This document shows, piece after piece, positions 8,829 to 17,340 of a stretch of 64,000 nt of DNA. The stretch comes from Nonlabens sp. YIK11 (GTDB lineage: Bacteria; Bacteroidota; Bacteroidia; Flavobacteriales; Flavobacteriaceae). The translations under genes and the position numbers were made by a program. The notes beneath the pieces are model-generated. The model was not told the origin of the DNA, did no database searches, and saw nothing but the letters and a program-made list of their open reading frames with translations. Every line of letters begins with the position of its first letter. The stretch's first letter is position 1. The stretch spans positions 682,001 to 746,000 of the forward strand of contig NZ_LBMJ01000001.1 in NCBI RefSeq assembly GCF_001413925.1. The letters run 5' to 3'.

Positions 8829-9389
8829 TTAAAGTAATTGGGCTATAACTAACGAATCCTCTTTGATTTCATCAGTCTCTCCTCTTATCTTACGATCCAG
8901 TTCGTCAGCTTGTTCTAGAATTTTAGGAAGTAAATAGGGTGCCACTGGTTCAACATAAGGATATACCAAGCTTTCTTCCTTGACCTCGCGGTCGATGATT
9001 TGGATCTCACCAGCAGCGCTGTTGACAAACATCAAAATCACACTGGCGATAAAGGCTAGTTTTACCAACCCAAAAGCGCCACCAGCAATCTTATTTATAA
9101 AGCTGAGCTGGACGGTTTTGACCAGCTTGGTCACAAGCTTACCAACATAGGTCACAACCAGAATAATCACCACAAACGTGATGATAAAACTCACGATGGT
9201 GATGGTAGAATCATCCCATTCCGTATGGGACATGAGCCAGTCGCCTGCATAATTAGAAAAGTGAATGGACCCGTAAATGGCTGCTACAAGAGCCACAAGC
9301 GAAGTCAATTCTACAAAAAAGCCGTTGAGGTATCCTTTCCAGAATCCAACCAATAGAAATATCAATAATGCAATGTCTAACCAATTCAT
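8829..9389 (-). CDS. CvpA family membrane protein
   Basis: 186 residues from the ATG encoding MNWLDIALL. An in-frame ATG 30 nt upstream would add ten residues without hydrophobic character and is less likely. Four transmembrane helices occupy about residues 1-140, with GFWKGYLNGF after the first, the pattern of the CvpA/colicin V production family. A charged tail of about 35 residues follows. CvpA proteins affect envelope homeostasis in proteobacteria; their role in Bacteroidota is not established. The next gene downstream begins 1 nt away. Confidence 0.75.
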   Translation of the reverse strand: MNWLDIALLIFLLVGFWKGYLNGFFVELTSLVALVAAIYGSIHFSNYAGDWLMSHTEWDDSTITIVSFIITFVVIILVVTYVGKLVTKLVKTVQLSFINKIAGGAFGLVKLAFIASVILMFVNSAAGEIQIIDREVKEESLVYPYVEPVAPYLLPKILEQADELDRKIRGETDEIKEDSLVIAQLL

Positions 9390-9636
9390 ATTGCTAAGAT
9401 AATAAAAGGCATGAGGCATTAGGTATTAGGCATGCGGTAACGTATTTATTGTCCAGCTTGATCGTAGTTCTGAAGAATAGAAGAATAGAAGATGAGCGGA
9501 TTAGTTTTATCGTGAAGTATATAATTGATTAATATTCAAAATACTTTACCGCGAATTTTGCTCTCACAAGCTAAAAAGTGACAATAGCTTTAACAAAAAT
9601 TACTTATTTCAAGTGTTGCAGAATGTGACAGGAATA
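9390..9636. other. 247-bp intergenic region between hemC and cvpA-like gene
   Basis: No gene, hairpin terminator or clear -7 box seen. It contains a small direct repeat (GAAGAATA twice, 9471-9486) and GGCAT/AGGTATTAGGCAT-type short repeats at 9412-9433. Otherwise A+T-rich and unremarkable. Confidence 0.5.
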
Positions 9637-10581
9637 TTACTTCAAACTCTCCTTAATATCTGCCATCAATTTTAAACCACCATTGCTGAAGATGTGTTCC
9701 GCTTTCGCGAAAGCGAACTCTTCCAGATCGTGCCAGTCCAGGCTTTCTGAGATACCGGTAGTCTGAATGCGTTGTTTTCCATCCAGCGATAACAAGCAGC
9801 CTGTGAAATGCAATCTACCTTGTTTAATGACCGCATAGGCACCTATGGGCGCGGTACAACCACCTTCCAGACGGCGCAAAAAGAAACGCTCGACATCCAC
9901 ACATTTTTGAGTGTCGAGATGGTTGAGCTGTGCCACGGCATCTACCACATCTGTGTTTTCCTTCATCGCGGCTACCATCATGGCACCTTGCGCTGGTGCT
10001 GGTATAAAACTATCTAGATGTGAATATTCCAGACCATAGGAACCGCGCAAATTCTTGAGGATATTGATGCGTTCCAGACCAGCTTTGGCAAATATAGCGG
10101 CATGCCAGTCGGTATTGTTTTGCAGTTTTGCGAGCCTGGTGTTTACATTACCGCGCAAATCCACCACCTTGTGCAAAGGATACATGTTGAGCCACTGCGA
10201 CTTGCGTCGCAAACTACCCGTGGCGATGGTCATGTGATCGTCAGGATTGAAGGTCGATTTATAAACCAAGATATCGCGCTGGTCAGCGCGTTCCAGGACG
10301 GCTGCCTGGATCATGCCTTTCGGCAACTGTGTAGGCACGTCCTTAAGACTGTGAACGGCAATATCGATCTCACCTTTAACCAGAGCAACATCCAGTGTTT
10401 TGGTAAAGATGCCAGTAATTCCCATCTCGTACAGCGGCTCGTCAAGATTGAGGTCGCCTTGGGATTTTACGGGAACAAGTAGGGTTTGATGACCTCGTGA
10501 TTCCAGTTCGTTTTGAACCGTGCGTGCTTGCCACATGGCCAGCTCACTATCGCGAGTTCCTATGCGTATCTGTTTAGTCAT
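9637..10581 (-). CDS. hemC: Hydroxymethylbilane synthase (porphobilinogen deaminase)
   Basis: 314 residues from the ATG encoding MTKQIRIGTRDSELAMWQ; a TTG two codons upstream is less likely. It polymerises four porphobilinogen molecules to hydroxymethylbilane in tetrapyrrole synthesis. Conserved features are GTRDSELA at the N-terminus, HSLKDVPTQ, the Arg-rich SLRRKSQW, and FLRRLEGGCTAPIGAYA carrying the cysteine that anchors the dipyrromethane cofactor. The start overlaps the hemA stop by 8 nt, indicating translational coupling. A palindrome copy encodes AFAKA in the C-terminal domain without disturbing its length. No hemD/hemE follows. Confidence 0.95.
   Translation of the reverse strand: MTKQIRIGTRDSELAMWQARTVQNELESRGHQTLLVPVKSQGDLNLDEPLYEMGITGIFTKTLDVALVKGEIDIAVHSLKDVPTQLPKGMIQAAVLERADQRDILVYKSTFNPDDHMTIATGSLRRKSQWLNMYPLHKVVDLRGNVNTRLAKLQNNTDWHAAIFAKAGLERINILKNLRGSYGLEYSHLDSFIPAPAQGAMMVAAMKENTDVVDAVAQLNHLDTQKCVDVERFFLRRLEGGCTAPIGAYAVIKQGRLHFTGCLLSLDGKQRIQTTGISESLDWHDLEEFAFAKAEHIFSNGGLKLMADIKESLK
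9700..9715. repeat. Iterated palindrome copy 4 (perfect core)
   Basis: Perfect core in hemC, read on the minus strand as Ala-Phe-Ala-Lys-Ala. Right flank AACTC. Confidence 0.95.
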
Positions 10582-11836
10582 GCGCAATGGTCTGTGCGTC
10601 TAGTTTGAAGACTTTGTTGAGCAATTCAATGGCTTGCTGTGTGTTTTCATCTTCATCGCGCAAATGGTTAGCAAAATGACCCGCAATTTTTTGAATGATA
10701 CGATCTGCAAGAACATCGGCTTGTTCTTGATTGAAGTTGTCGATTTTGGTGCGGTTGCTCTTGATTTCTGCCTCTTTGAGTAAGGATAGTTTATTCTTGA
10801 GGGCAAACATGGTAGGCGCAAATTTGCGAGACTCGCGCCAGGCATCAAACTCTGCCGTGATCTCTGCAATGATTTCTTGCGCTTGTGGTATGAAATGCTC
10901 TCGGTTTTGGAGTGTGCTTTCGGTGATTTGAGAAAGCTCGTCCAGATGAATGAGCGTCACATTTTCCAGTTCGCTTACATCAGGATCCACGTTGCGTGGT
11001 ATGGAAAGATCCAATAGCAACAAAGGTCTATTCGTAACAATCAGATTTTTAGAAACCGTAGGGTTTTGTGCGCCAGTAGCGACAATCATAATATCTGTTC
11101 CTGCGATTTCTTCTTCCAACTGTGCATAATCACGCACGACCAGGTCAAACTTACCAGCGATGCGCTCTGCGCGATCCTTGGTACGATTGATCAGTGTGAT
11201 TTGTTTGTTCTGTGTGTGTTTGATCAGGTTTTCACAGGTGTTGCGGCCTATTTTTCCCGTTCCAAAAAGCAAAATCTTCTTCTCTTGAGCGCGCTCTACT
11301 TCATTCAAAATATATTGAACGCTGGCAAAGGAAACCGATGTCGCACCACTGCTTAATTGGGTTTCGGTTTTGATGCGTTTGCTGGCCTGTATCACCGCAT
11401 TGATCAAACGCTCCATATAGGCGTTGAGCAAGCCCAATTTTTTGGACTTTTTAAAAGTCATCTTAAGCTGTCCAATGATTTCAAAATCACCTAAGATCTG
11501 ACTGTCTAGACCTGTTCCTACTTGAAATAGATGCTGGATTGCAGCCTCTTCCTCATGAATGTAAGCCACTTTCTCAAACTCTTCCATGGTCCCATGGGAA
11601 TGGGCACAAAGTAGCTGGATTAAATCATTGGGATGCTGGGCAAATCCATACAGCTCTGTACGGTTACAGGTAGAAATGACAGCAAGTGATGGGATTTTTT
11701 CTTCTTTTGCCTGCTCCAATAAGTTGGATATGCCGGTATCGCTCAATGCGAACGAACCACGCATCTCAGCATCGGCTTTGCGATAACTGATGCCTATGGC
11801 ATAGAACTTATAAGATTTTCCCGAAACTTGCGGCAT
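10574..11836 (-). CDS. hemA: Glutamyl-tRNA reductase
   Basis: 420 residues from the ATG encoding MPQVSGKSYKF. It reduces glutamyl-tRNA to glutamate-1-semialdehyde, the first committed step of the C5 haem pathway. Visible are GISYRKADAEMRG, the catalytic-cysteine motif STCNRTELYG, the Rossmann segment LLFGTGKIGRNTCENL and the C-terminal dimerisation helices. A TTG 15 nt upstream would extend it by five residues but falls almost on the predicted transcription start set by the TAATTTTG box at 11859-11866, so the ATG is preferred. It is transcribed with hemC and divergently from an AraC regulator. Confidence 0.95.
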   Translation of the reverse strand: MPQVSGKSYKFYAIGISYRKADAEMRGSFALSDTGISNLLEQAKEEKIPSLAVISTCNRTELYGFAQHPNDLIQLLCAHSHGTMEEFEKVAYIHEEEAAIQHLFQVGTGLDSQILGDFEIIGQLKMTFKKSKKLGLLNAYMERLINAVIQASKRIKTETQLSSGATSVSFASVQYILNEVERAQEKKILLFGTGKIGRNTCENLIKHTQNKQITLINRTKDRAERIAGKFDLVVRDYAQLEEEIAGTDIMIVATGAQNPTVSKNLIVTNRPLLLLDLSIPRNVDPDVSELENVTLIHLDELSQITESTLQNREHFIPQAQEIIAEITAEFDAWRESRKFAPTMFALKNKLSLLKEAEIKSNRTKIDNFNQEQADVLADRIIQKIAGHFANHLRDEDENTQQAIELLNKVFKLDAQTIAHD

Positions 11837-11858
11837 GGACTGCTTTTGCAATAAGTCG

Positions 11859-11866
11859 CAAAATTA
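11859..11866 (-). promoter_or_regulatory. Predicted -7 promoter element of hemA
   Basis: TAATTTTG on the minus strand fits the Bacteroidota -7 consensus TAnnTTTG, 22 nt before the hemA ATG. A short inverted repeat CGTTA-aaaa-TAACG (11879-11892) lies where the upstream element or an operator would be. Confidence 0.5.
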
Positions 11867-11921
11867 ATGGTAGCATTTCGTTAAAAATAACGCTAGAGGT
11901 TTCATTTTCGTCGCAATGTGC

Positions 11922-11929
11922 TAATTTTG
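11922..11929 (+). promoter_or_regulatory. Possible -7 promoter element of the AraC-type regulator
   Basis: TAATTTTG on the plus strand, about 97 nt before the regulator start. If used, the leader RNA would contain palindrome copy 5. Confidence 0.35.
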
Positions 11930-11976
11930 ATGTCAAATGGTGTATTATCACTATTAACAATGGTTTTGGGAAGTTA

Positions 11977-11991
11977 CGCTTTCGCGAAAGC
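11977..11991. repeat. Iterated palindrome copy 5 (15 of 16 core bases)
   Basis: CGCTTTCGCGAAAGC in the hemA/araC-type intergenic region, 34 nt before the regulator start codon. Confidence 0.9.
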
Positions 11992-12025
11992 ATGCTATTT
12001 ATAATCATTACAAATAAAATGAACA

Positions 12026-12901
12026 ATGAAAAATACCGCTAAAGGAGCTGCAGAAGTAACGCATATTGAAGATGGGTTTCAAGTGGTGCGCATCAAGAAT
12101 GAAACCGCTGAAAATGTGAGGTTTGAGCATGCCGTGGACCGTACTTTTATACAGTTTCATTTCTGTTTGAAAGGTAACGTCCAGCTGGCTTTTAACGAAG
12201 GCAGTTATCAATTGCCGCTTCTAGAGCAAAATTCTTATTTGTTGTACAATCCTACCAGGGATTTACCAGTAAACATCGATGTATCGACCAATAGCTGGGT
12301 AATTGTTGTGTTGGTTTCCATCAAAAAATTTCACTCGTTGTTCTCTCCAGACGCAGATCACGTGAGCTTTTTAAGTGCAGAAAATCGGGATAAAAAATAT
12401 TATGTGGATGGAAAGGTATCACCATCTATGGCTGTGGCGCTGCACCAATTGATGAATTACAATTTGAACGACGCGATCAAGCGTTTGTATTTCAAGGGTA
12501 AATCCTATGAATTGCTTTCGCTGTATTTCAATACTAAAGACGATCCAGATACAGAGTCCTGCCCATTTCTCGTGGATGAAAAAAACATGGCCAAAATCAA
12601 GATGGCCAAAGATATCATCATCGAGCGCATGACAGATCCTCCGTCACTATCAGATCTGGCATTGGAGATAGGTTTGTCGCTCAAGAAACTTAAAGAAGGT
12701 TTCAAGGAAGTGTACGGCGACACGGTTTATGGATTTTTGCTGGATCATAAACTGGAATATGCACGCCAGTTGCTGGACAGCGGTCAGCACAATGTCAATG
12801 AAGTTGGTCTAAAAGTAGGTTATAGTACCGGCAGCCATTTTATTAGTGCCTTTAAAAAGAAGTATGGAACGACGCCTAAGAAATATGTGACGGCTGATTG
12901 A
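12026..12901 (+). CDS. AraC-family transcriptional regulator
   Basis: 291 residues. The C-terminal ~100 residues form the AraC DNA-binding domain with two helix-turn-helix units: SLSDLALEIGLSLKKLKEGF, then NVNEVGLKVGYSTGSHFISA followed by FKKKYGTTPKKYV. The N-terminal ~180 residues are a cupin-like sensory domain without an obvious ligand motif. It is divergent from hemA across a 189-bp region, which suggests, but does not prove, that it acts on the haem genes or itself. Convergent with the ABC ATPase gene that follows; the two stops abut. Confidence 0.85.
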   Translation: MKNTAKGAAEVTHIEDGFQVVRIKNETAENVRFEHAVDRTFIQFHFCLKGNVQLAFNEGSYQLPLLEQNSYLLYNPTRDLPVNIDVSTNSWVIVVLVSIKKFHSLFSPDADHVSFLSAENRDKKYYVDGKVSPSMAVALHQLMNYNLNDAIKRLYFKGKSYELLSLYFNTKDDPDTESCPFLVDEKNMAKIKMAKDIIIERMTDPPSLSDLALEIGLSLKKLKEGFKEVYGDTVYGFLLDHKLEYARQLLDSGQHNVNEVGLKVGYSTGSHFISAFKKKYGTTPKKYVTAD

Positions 12902-13561
12902 TTATTTCTTGCGGTAAACTTTATCAACCTCATCTGTCTTTATCAAGGATAATTTCCCATGTTGTAACATCCAGTTGTGTGAGGTGATTTGTAGAATGTT
13001 TTTATAGTAATGATCAGACATAAGGATTCCTTTTTGGGATCCTTTTTCTTTGATGAGTTCTTGCACACGCTGGATTTGTAAGGGCGCTAGTCCAGAAAAC
13101 GGCTCGTCCAGCATGAGGAATGGATGCGGTAAATAGAACACCAGTAAAAACTCTAAAAAGCGGCGCTCGCCCATGGAGAGAATGCGCACTTTTTTGTGGT
13201 GTATGGAATGCAACATGGGCTCGTAGAGGATCTTGTCTTGATCTTCGTGATCTGGATACCAAAATTGAACTACATCTGTCACTTTGACTCCTTTCATCAC
13301 AAACGGATCTTGCGGTAAATAAGCTACATGCTGCAGATGCTGTTGGGTCAAATCAACCGAGTGCTCGTTAACAAACGCATGGTAATCTGCTTTTTTGTTA
13401 CTGCCAGAGAGGCTTTGCATGAGCGACGACTTTCCAGCACCATTTAAACCCAACAAGCCGTGTATCTCACCGGTTTTTAGTTTGAAATCGATCTGGTCTA
13501 GAATCGTTTTGCGACCGTAGGAAAGATGGAGGTTTTTGATATGAAGTGTATGCCTATCCAT
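12902..13561 (-). CDS. ABC transporter ATP-binding protein
   Basis: 219 residues. Walker A GLNGAGKSS, a signature of the form LSMGERRFLEF (degenerate from LSGGQ), Walker B FLMLDEPFSG and a downstream His switch (SDHYY) are visible. It is short and has no membrane domain. It overlaps the 95-residue membrane protein upstream by 8 nt, so the two may work together, although a single small membrane protein is unlikely to form a full permease. Substrate unknown. The unusual signature and small size recall exporter-type ATPases of the LptB/YadG group, but I cannot assign it further. Confidence 0.8.
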   Translation of the reverse strand: MDRHTLHIKNLHLSYGRKTILDQIDFKLKTGEIHGLLGLNGAGKSSLMQSLSGSNKKADYHAFVNEHSVDLTQQHLQHVAYLPQDPFVMKGVKVTDVVQFWYPDHEDQDKILYEPMLHSIHHKKVRILSMGERRFLEFLLVFYLPHPFLMLDEPFSGLAPLQIQRVQELIKEKGSQKGILMSDHYYKNILQITSHNWMLQHGKLSLIKTDEVDKVYRKK

Positions 13562-13841
13562 ATATCAAAGTCACTAATGTCCCCAATGGTATTGTGATGA
13601 TCCAAATAAAAACAGAGGCAAACAGGTACAATTCCCGTTTTCTAATCCCTAGGTTTTGGAACACAAAACGCTCTGGTTTATAGAAATAATGATAGGCGAG
13701 AATACCGATAGGAATACCAAAGGTTGCAAATGTTGCCAGCGTTATTTGAGGCATAGCACTTGCCATGGTAGGAAAGGAAATCACCGCAGAGAAGAAGGCT
13801 ACTCTAACGGCAAACCATAATTTAAGTCTGAAATAGGTCAA
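13554..13841 (-). CDS. Small membrane protein next to ABC ATPase
   Basis: 95 residues with two to three hydrophobic segments (about 8-30, 35-52 and 70-92). The predicted start is TTG at 13841; an in-frame stop lies just upstream and no ATG occurs before residue 26. A TATCTTTA sequence ends about 4 nt before this TTG. It overlaps the ATPase gene by 8 nt and is probably translationally coupled to it. I recognise no family. It may be the membrane anchor of the ATPase. Confidence 0.5.
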   Translation of the reverse strand: MTYFRLKLWFAVRVAFFSAVISFPTMASAMPQITLATFATFGIPIGILAYHYFYKPERFVFQNLGIRKRELYLFASVFIWIITIPLGTLVTLIYG

Positions 13842-13877
13842 GTTTTAAAGATAGCTACAAAGGATCTTTTGTCCGAA

Positions 13878-14486
13878 TCAATTTTGGTTTGAAGGATTGC
13901 CAATAGGAAAGCTTAACCCTATAGCAGCAGCACCAGTAAATTGTTCCACAGAATTTTGAAAGAAGTAGGTAAACTCGACTTCAACCTCGTGATTTTTACC
14001 AAGAGCTAGACCTAGTGTCACTGGTATGTGGCCTACGACACCGCTTTTATCAATGTCATAAGTTCGTGTCAGCGTTTCAAATTTACCGATAGACATCCCA
14101 TAGCCTACTTCAAAATACGGAGCTACATAAGGAATAGGTGCTGCCAGTCTAATTTTACCGCCCAACAATAAAGCCGTGGTGTTTGCTTTGAAACCTAATG
14201 CAGCGTCATCAGAAGATTCTGGATCTGTTTTGGTGGTCACAAAGCCTACATAAGGTCTGATCCCGAACCAACTTTTCATGGCAATGACGTATTCTCCTTG
14301 GACAAAAAAACCATTTCCCAACACGTCAATAGCCTCTTCGTAAGGCGAAGTTAGACCAAAACCGATGGAGCCCTCAATAAACCGACCTTCTTTAGGTTGA
14401 GCTTGAGTTCCTAAAATGAAAAACAAGAAAAGAATGCAAGTGGTAAAAAGCGGCAAGCGAGATGAGCGAGTAGATGTATTTGACAT
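13878..14486 (-). CDS. Outer-membrane beta-barrel protein
   Basis: 202 residues with a signal peptide (cleavage after GTQAQ, about residue 29). The mature part shows alternating amphipathic strands with aromatic belts (GSIGFGLTSPYEEA, VAPYFEVGYGMS, and a closing strand AAIGLSFPIGN), typical of small porin-like barrels of Bacteroidota. The role is unknown. A TATATTTG -7 box lies 23 nt upstream of the ATG, so it is probably transcribed on its own. Confidence 0.65.
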   Translation of the reverse strand: MSNTSTRSSRLPLFTTCILFLFFILGTQAQPKEGRFIEGSIGFGLTSPYEEAIDVLGNGFFVQGEYVIAMKSWFGIRPYVGFVTTKTDPESSDDAALGFKANTTALLLGGKIRLAAPIPYVAPYFEVGYGMSIGKFETLTRTYDIDKSGVVGHIPVTLGLALGKNHEVEVEFTYFFQNSVEQFTGAAAIGLSFPIGNPSNQN

Positions 14487-14509
14487 GAAACTGGTTAAAA
14501 GATAAGCGT

Positions 14510-14517
14510 CAAATATA
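14510..14517 (-). promoter_or_regulatory. Predicted -7 promoter element of the beta-barrel gene
   Basis: TATATTTG on the minus strand, 23 nt before the start codon at 14486. Confidence 0.5.
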
Positions 14518-14529
14518 ATTGTTGGACCG

Positions 14530-15072
14530 CTACTTCCTAATCTTCATGAGTAATTCCTGGTAAGACAATTCATTTTCTGGATATTCTCGCAAGTATTTGT
14601 ACACTTTATCGATCACCTGTTGTGAAGCTCCCAATTCTTGGAATAAACGAACGTCCGTTTCCCAGGTTCTTATATCTCCTTTGGTTTCAGCAAGTTTTTG
14701 ACTTAGCAGCGCGATCTGCTTCAACTCTTTATAGTTGGCAGTTTGCTTCATATCGTTAATGCCGGTAAGCAGATCTCCATAAGTCAAGTTGTCGATAAGC
14801 TTGTCCTTAGTAAGCTTTTTAAGTAGCGTTGATAGCGACTCAATACGACCAAAAAACCGAATGTCATACTCGTCAAGACCGCAGGAACTCAATCTGGATA
14901 CTTCTCTTTTTACCACGGCAGCGCTTTGCAGGGATCCATCTACAAGAAAGGTCATGGTTTCATTCTGTACATCACCACAGCTTTGTGGCTTGTCAATGCT
15001 CATGGAGACTTTATTTTGAGCCACAGCTACCACAGAGAAGCTTGCGAGTAAAATGGTGAAAAGGTATTTCAT
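14530..15072 (-). CDS. Secreted protein of unknown function
   Basis: 180 residues from the ATG encoding MKYLFTILLASFSVVAVAQ, a textbook signal peptide. The frame stays open for another 81 codons upstream, but that part has no signal peptide and overlaps the promoter of the divergent gene. A TATATTTG box at 15082-15089 places transcription just before this ATG, which settles the start. The mature protein is mostly helical and hydrophilic; I recognise no family. Two cysteines (SCGLDEYD and SCGDVQN-like positions) may form a disulfide. Confidence 0.65.
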   Translation of the reverse strand: MKYLFTILLASFSVVAVAQNKVSMSIDKPQSCGDVQNETMTFLVDGSLQSAAVVKREVSRLSSCGLDEYDIRFFGRIESLSTLLKKLTKDKLIDNLTYGDLLTGINDMKQTANYKELKQIALLSQKLAETKGDIRTWETDVRLFQELGASQQVIDKVYKYLREYPENELSYQELLMKIRK

Positions 15073-15081
15073 AGATAGTTT

Positions 15082-15089
15082 CAAATATA
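15082..15089 (-). promoter_or_regulatory. Predicted -7 promoter element
   Basis: TATATTTG on the minus strand, 9 nt before the ATG at 15072. It implies a very short leader and excludes the longer start. Confidence 0.5.
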
Positions 15090-15199
15090 ACAGAACCTGA
15101 CCTGCGAAAAGAGTGCCAAAGCTATAACGTCCAAAAACTGCAGTTGATGTGAATTGAAAAAATTCTGTAGTTTTAAGGTAAACCAAACCAATCGAACCG

Positions 15200-15628
15200 A
15201 TGAAATTCAAGAAAAAACCAGCAGTCTGGTTCTGGATCGTTGCCGTGCTGCTTCTCTTATGGAATATCATGGGGCTTCTGGCCTTCTTAACTGAAGCCGT
15301 TGCGCCGCAACTCATGACAGAAACCTTTAATCAAGAACAACTGGACATGTACAATAACCGCCCATCGTGGTATATGTACAATTTTGCCATAGCCGTATTT
15401 GCAGGCACTTTCTCCTGTATTATGTTGCTTGCGCGCAAGAAATTTGCCGTCACTTTGGCCATTTTTTCTTTTTTAGCGGTGCTTATTAGTACAGGTTATA
15501 CCGTTTATTCTGGCGCCTTGGATCTCGTGGGAATGTCTGATAAAGTCTTGTTTTATCTCGTACTTGTTTTTGATTTGATACTGGTGCTTTTTGCCATGTT
15601 TGCCGCAAGAAAGCGTTGGATCGCTTAA
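15200..15628 (+). CDS. Four-helix membrane protein, first of a tandem pair
   Basis: 142 residues with four transmembrane helices (about 10-30, 58-78, 83-103 and 115-135) and a cytoplasmic end KRWIA. It is clearly related to the gene starting at 15721: same length, same helix spacing, shared WFWIV/VFWII start, LPLWY/PSWYMYN before helix 2, and matching KxWIA ends. No motif identifies a function. The two genes are 92 nt apart. Confidence 0.65.
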   Translation: MKFKKKPAVWFWIVAVLLLLWNIMGLLAFLTEAVAPQLMTETFNQEQLDMYNNRPSWYMYNFAIAVFAGTFSCIMLLARKKFAVTLAIFSFLAVLISTGYTVYSGALDLVGMSDKVLFYLVLVFDLILVLFAMFAARKRWIA

Positions 15629-15720
15629 GGCCGTCGCCGATTATTTGAAATAACTAAATGGTCATGAAACCTTTGTACGAGAACATGCTTATTTTTAGTA
15701 GCACTTAAGATCCATTTTCA

Positions 15721-16149
15721 ATGACCACAAGAACAGCACCACCTACCGTATTTTGGATTATTTCATTTCTCCTGTTGTTGTGGAGCTTGGCAGATCTTAC
15801 CTTTTTGGTTCTAGATACCTTTATGGCAAACCCGCCATCTTTTGATAATAATTCTGTGACTAATGTTGCTAATGATGAACTGCCACTATGGTATGTTGGG
15901 GTTTTGGCTTTTGCGATTGTCACAGGTACGGCATCCAGCATATTTCTCATCATGCGTAAAAAGATAGCTGCCCTACTGGCCTCTATTTCATTTGTGGCCG
16001 TAATCATCGATGTTGCATTCACGCAATTTGCCTTCAGCCTGGTTGATAATAGCCTTTACAATTGGAATGTTTTATATATCATCCTATTCTTTGATTTGGC
16101 CTTGCTGTTTTTCACCCATTATAGCAAGTGGAAAAACTGGATCGCTTAA
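15721..16149 (+). CDS. Four-helix membrane protein, second of a tandem pair
   Basis: 142 residues with the same layout as the preceding gene: N-terminal TVFWIISFLLLLW, a polar loop, LPLWYVGVLAF at helix 2, LIMRKKIAALLA at the 2-3 junction, and a KNWIA end. The pair looks like a duplication that has diverged to perhaps a third identity (estimated by eye). It ends 1 nt before the stop of the convergent deacetylase gene. Function unknown. Confidence 0.65.
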   Translation: MTTRTAPPTVFWIISFLLLLWSLADLTFLVLDTFMANPPSFDNNSVTNVANDELPLWYVGVLAFAIVTGTASSIFLIMRKKIAALLASISFVAVIIDVAFTQFAFSLVDNSLYNWNVLYIILFFDLALLFFTHYSKWKNWIA

Positions 16150-16150
16150 A

Positions 16151-17074
16151 TTACAATAGAATATCTCTTGCCGCGCGATAGGTATTGGTATGCGCGTCAA
16201 TGATGATCTTGATCTCTGGTGAGTAGCCGCCGCCCATACTGCATTGTACGGGTATGAAAGGTTTTGAGATGTGGTTCGCTTTCGCGAAAGCGGAAAAACT
16301 ATACTCATCGCGCATCTTACAACCTTGAGGTGTCAGGCCCAATCTGCCCAGTTTATCAGTGCTCAACACATCAACGCCAGCGAGGTAGAAGATAAAGTGA
16401 GGTTTTTGTTGTGCAATCAAATCTGGCAGATGGTGGCGCAGCTCTTTCAGGAAAGCCTCGTCATCCGTACCATCAGGCAAGGCGATATCCAGATCTGAGG
16501 TTTCCTTTTTAAACGGATAGTTACTCGCGCCATGCATGGAAAAAGTGAACACGCTGTCGTCGCCGGTAAAGATTTCTGCCGTTCCATTTCCCTGATGTAC
16601 GTCCAGATCCACGATCAAAATCTTTTCAGCAAGTCCATGGTGTTGCAAATATCTTGCAGCAATGGCTTGATCATTGAGCAGGCAAAACGCCTCGCCATGA
16701 TCGGTATAGGCATGGTGCGTGCCACCAGCAATATTCATGGCGACCTTGTGGTCGATAGCCTTGAGACAGCCTTCAATGGTGCCTTGAGCGATGCGCAATT
16801 CTCTACTGACCAATTCTTTACTTAACGGAAAGCCCAGTTTGCGCGCGGCACGCTTGTCCAGCGTCAGGTTTTTAAGGTCGTCCAGATATTTAGCCGTGTG
16901 AACTCGTAGGACATCAACATCCTCGCACAATTTGCTGGGTTCAAAAAAATCGGCTTCGGTTGCAATACCTTCTAATTTTAATTGCTCTGGTAACAATTCG
17001 TATTTGATCATGGGGAATCGATGCCCTTCTGGTAACGGATGCTTATAAATAGGATGAAATGCGATGGGAAGCAT
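16151..17074 (-). CDS. Histone deacetylase / acetoin utilisation family amidohydrolase
   Basis: 307 residues, the usual length for bacterial class I-type HDAC relatives. Conserved zinc-enzyme segments are present: NIAGGTHHAYTDHGEAFCL with the paired histidines, LIVDLDVHQGNGTAEIF with metal-binding Asp and His, FSMHGASNYPF, and YLAGVDVLSTDKLGRLGLT with the second Asp. Such enzymes remove acetyl groups from lysines, polyamines or small amides; the bacterial substrate cannot be told from sequence. A palindrome copy encodes FSAFAKA near the C-terminal region. No obvious operon partner. Confidence 0.9.
   Translation of the reverse strand: MLPIAFHPIYKHPLPEGHRFPMIKYELLPEQLKLEGIATEADFFEPSKLCEDVDVLRVHTAKYLDDLKNLTLDKRAARKLGFPLSKELVSRELRIAQGTIEGCLKAIDHKVAMNIAGGTHHAYTDHGEAFCLLNDQAIAARYLQHHGLAEKILIVDLDVHQGNGTAEIFTGDDSVFTFSMHGASNYPFKKETSDLDIALPDGTDDEAFLKELRHHLPDLIAQQKPHFIFYLAGVDVLSTDKLGRLGLTPQGCKMRDEYSFSAFAKANHISKPFIPVQCSMGGGYSPEIKIIIDAHTNTYRAARDILL
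16277..16292. repeat. Iterated palindrome copy 6 (perfect core)
   Basis: Perfect core inside the deacetylase gene, read as Ala-Phe-Ala-Lys-Ala on the minus strand. Confidence 0.95.
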
Positions 17075-17241
17075 GCGAGTGGATGTACAATTTGGAATTC
17101 AATACGGCAAACTGCTACTAATGGTCGTGATTGATCACAACAGCTAACCAGCAGCAGCGTTTACAAAATTAAGCCTTGAAAAATATGGAAAGACTTAAGA
17201 AGGTTGTAATTGATAAATTCGAACGGCAACGATTTTGCCAG

Positions 17242-17249
17242 TACCTTTG
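17242..17249 (+). promoter_or_regulatory. Possible -7 promoter element of the lipoprotein gene
   Basis: TACCTTTG lies 91 nt before the lipoprotein start in an otherwise featureless 266-bp gap between divergent genes. Confidence 0.35.
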
Positions 17250-17340
17250 TGGCAACTTAAACAGCACTCTTGTTAAAGCTCAATATGTTGACAGTGAGTT
17301 TTTTGATCATTGAGATTGCAGCTGGTAATAATTCTAAATT

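Noticed and set aside
9412..9491. Short direct repeats near 9.4 kb
   Set aside because: Two imperfect units of 8-10 nt in A+T-rich intergenic DNA; not distinguishable from chance.
11837..11851. TTG start for hemA at 11851
   Set aside because: It lies at the predicted transcription start; the ATG at 11836 gives a normal N-terminus.
15073..15315. 81-codon upstream extension of the secreted protein that starts at 15072
   Set aside because: No signal peptide at the longer start, it overlaps the divergent gene's start, and a -7 box lies inside the extension.
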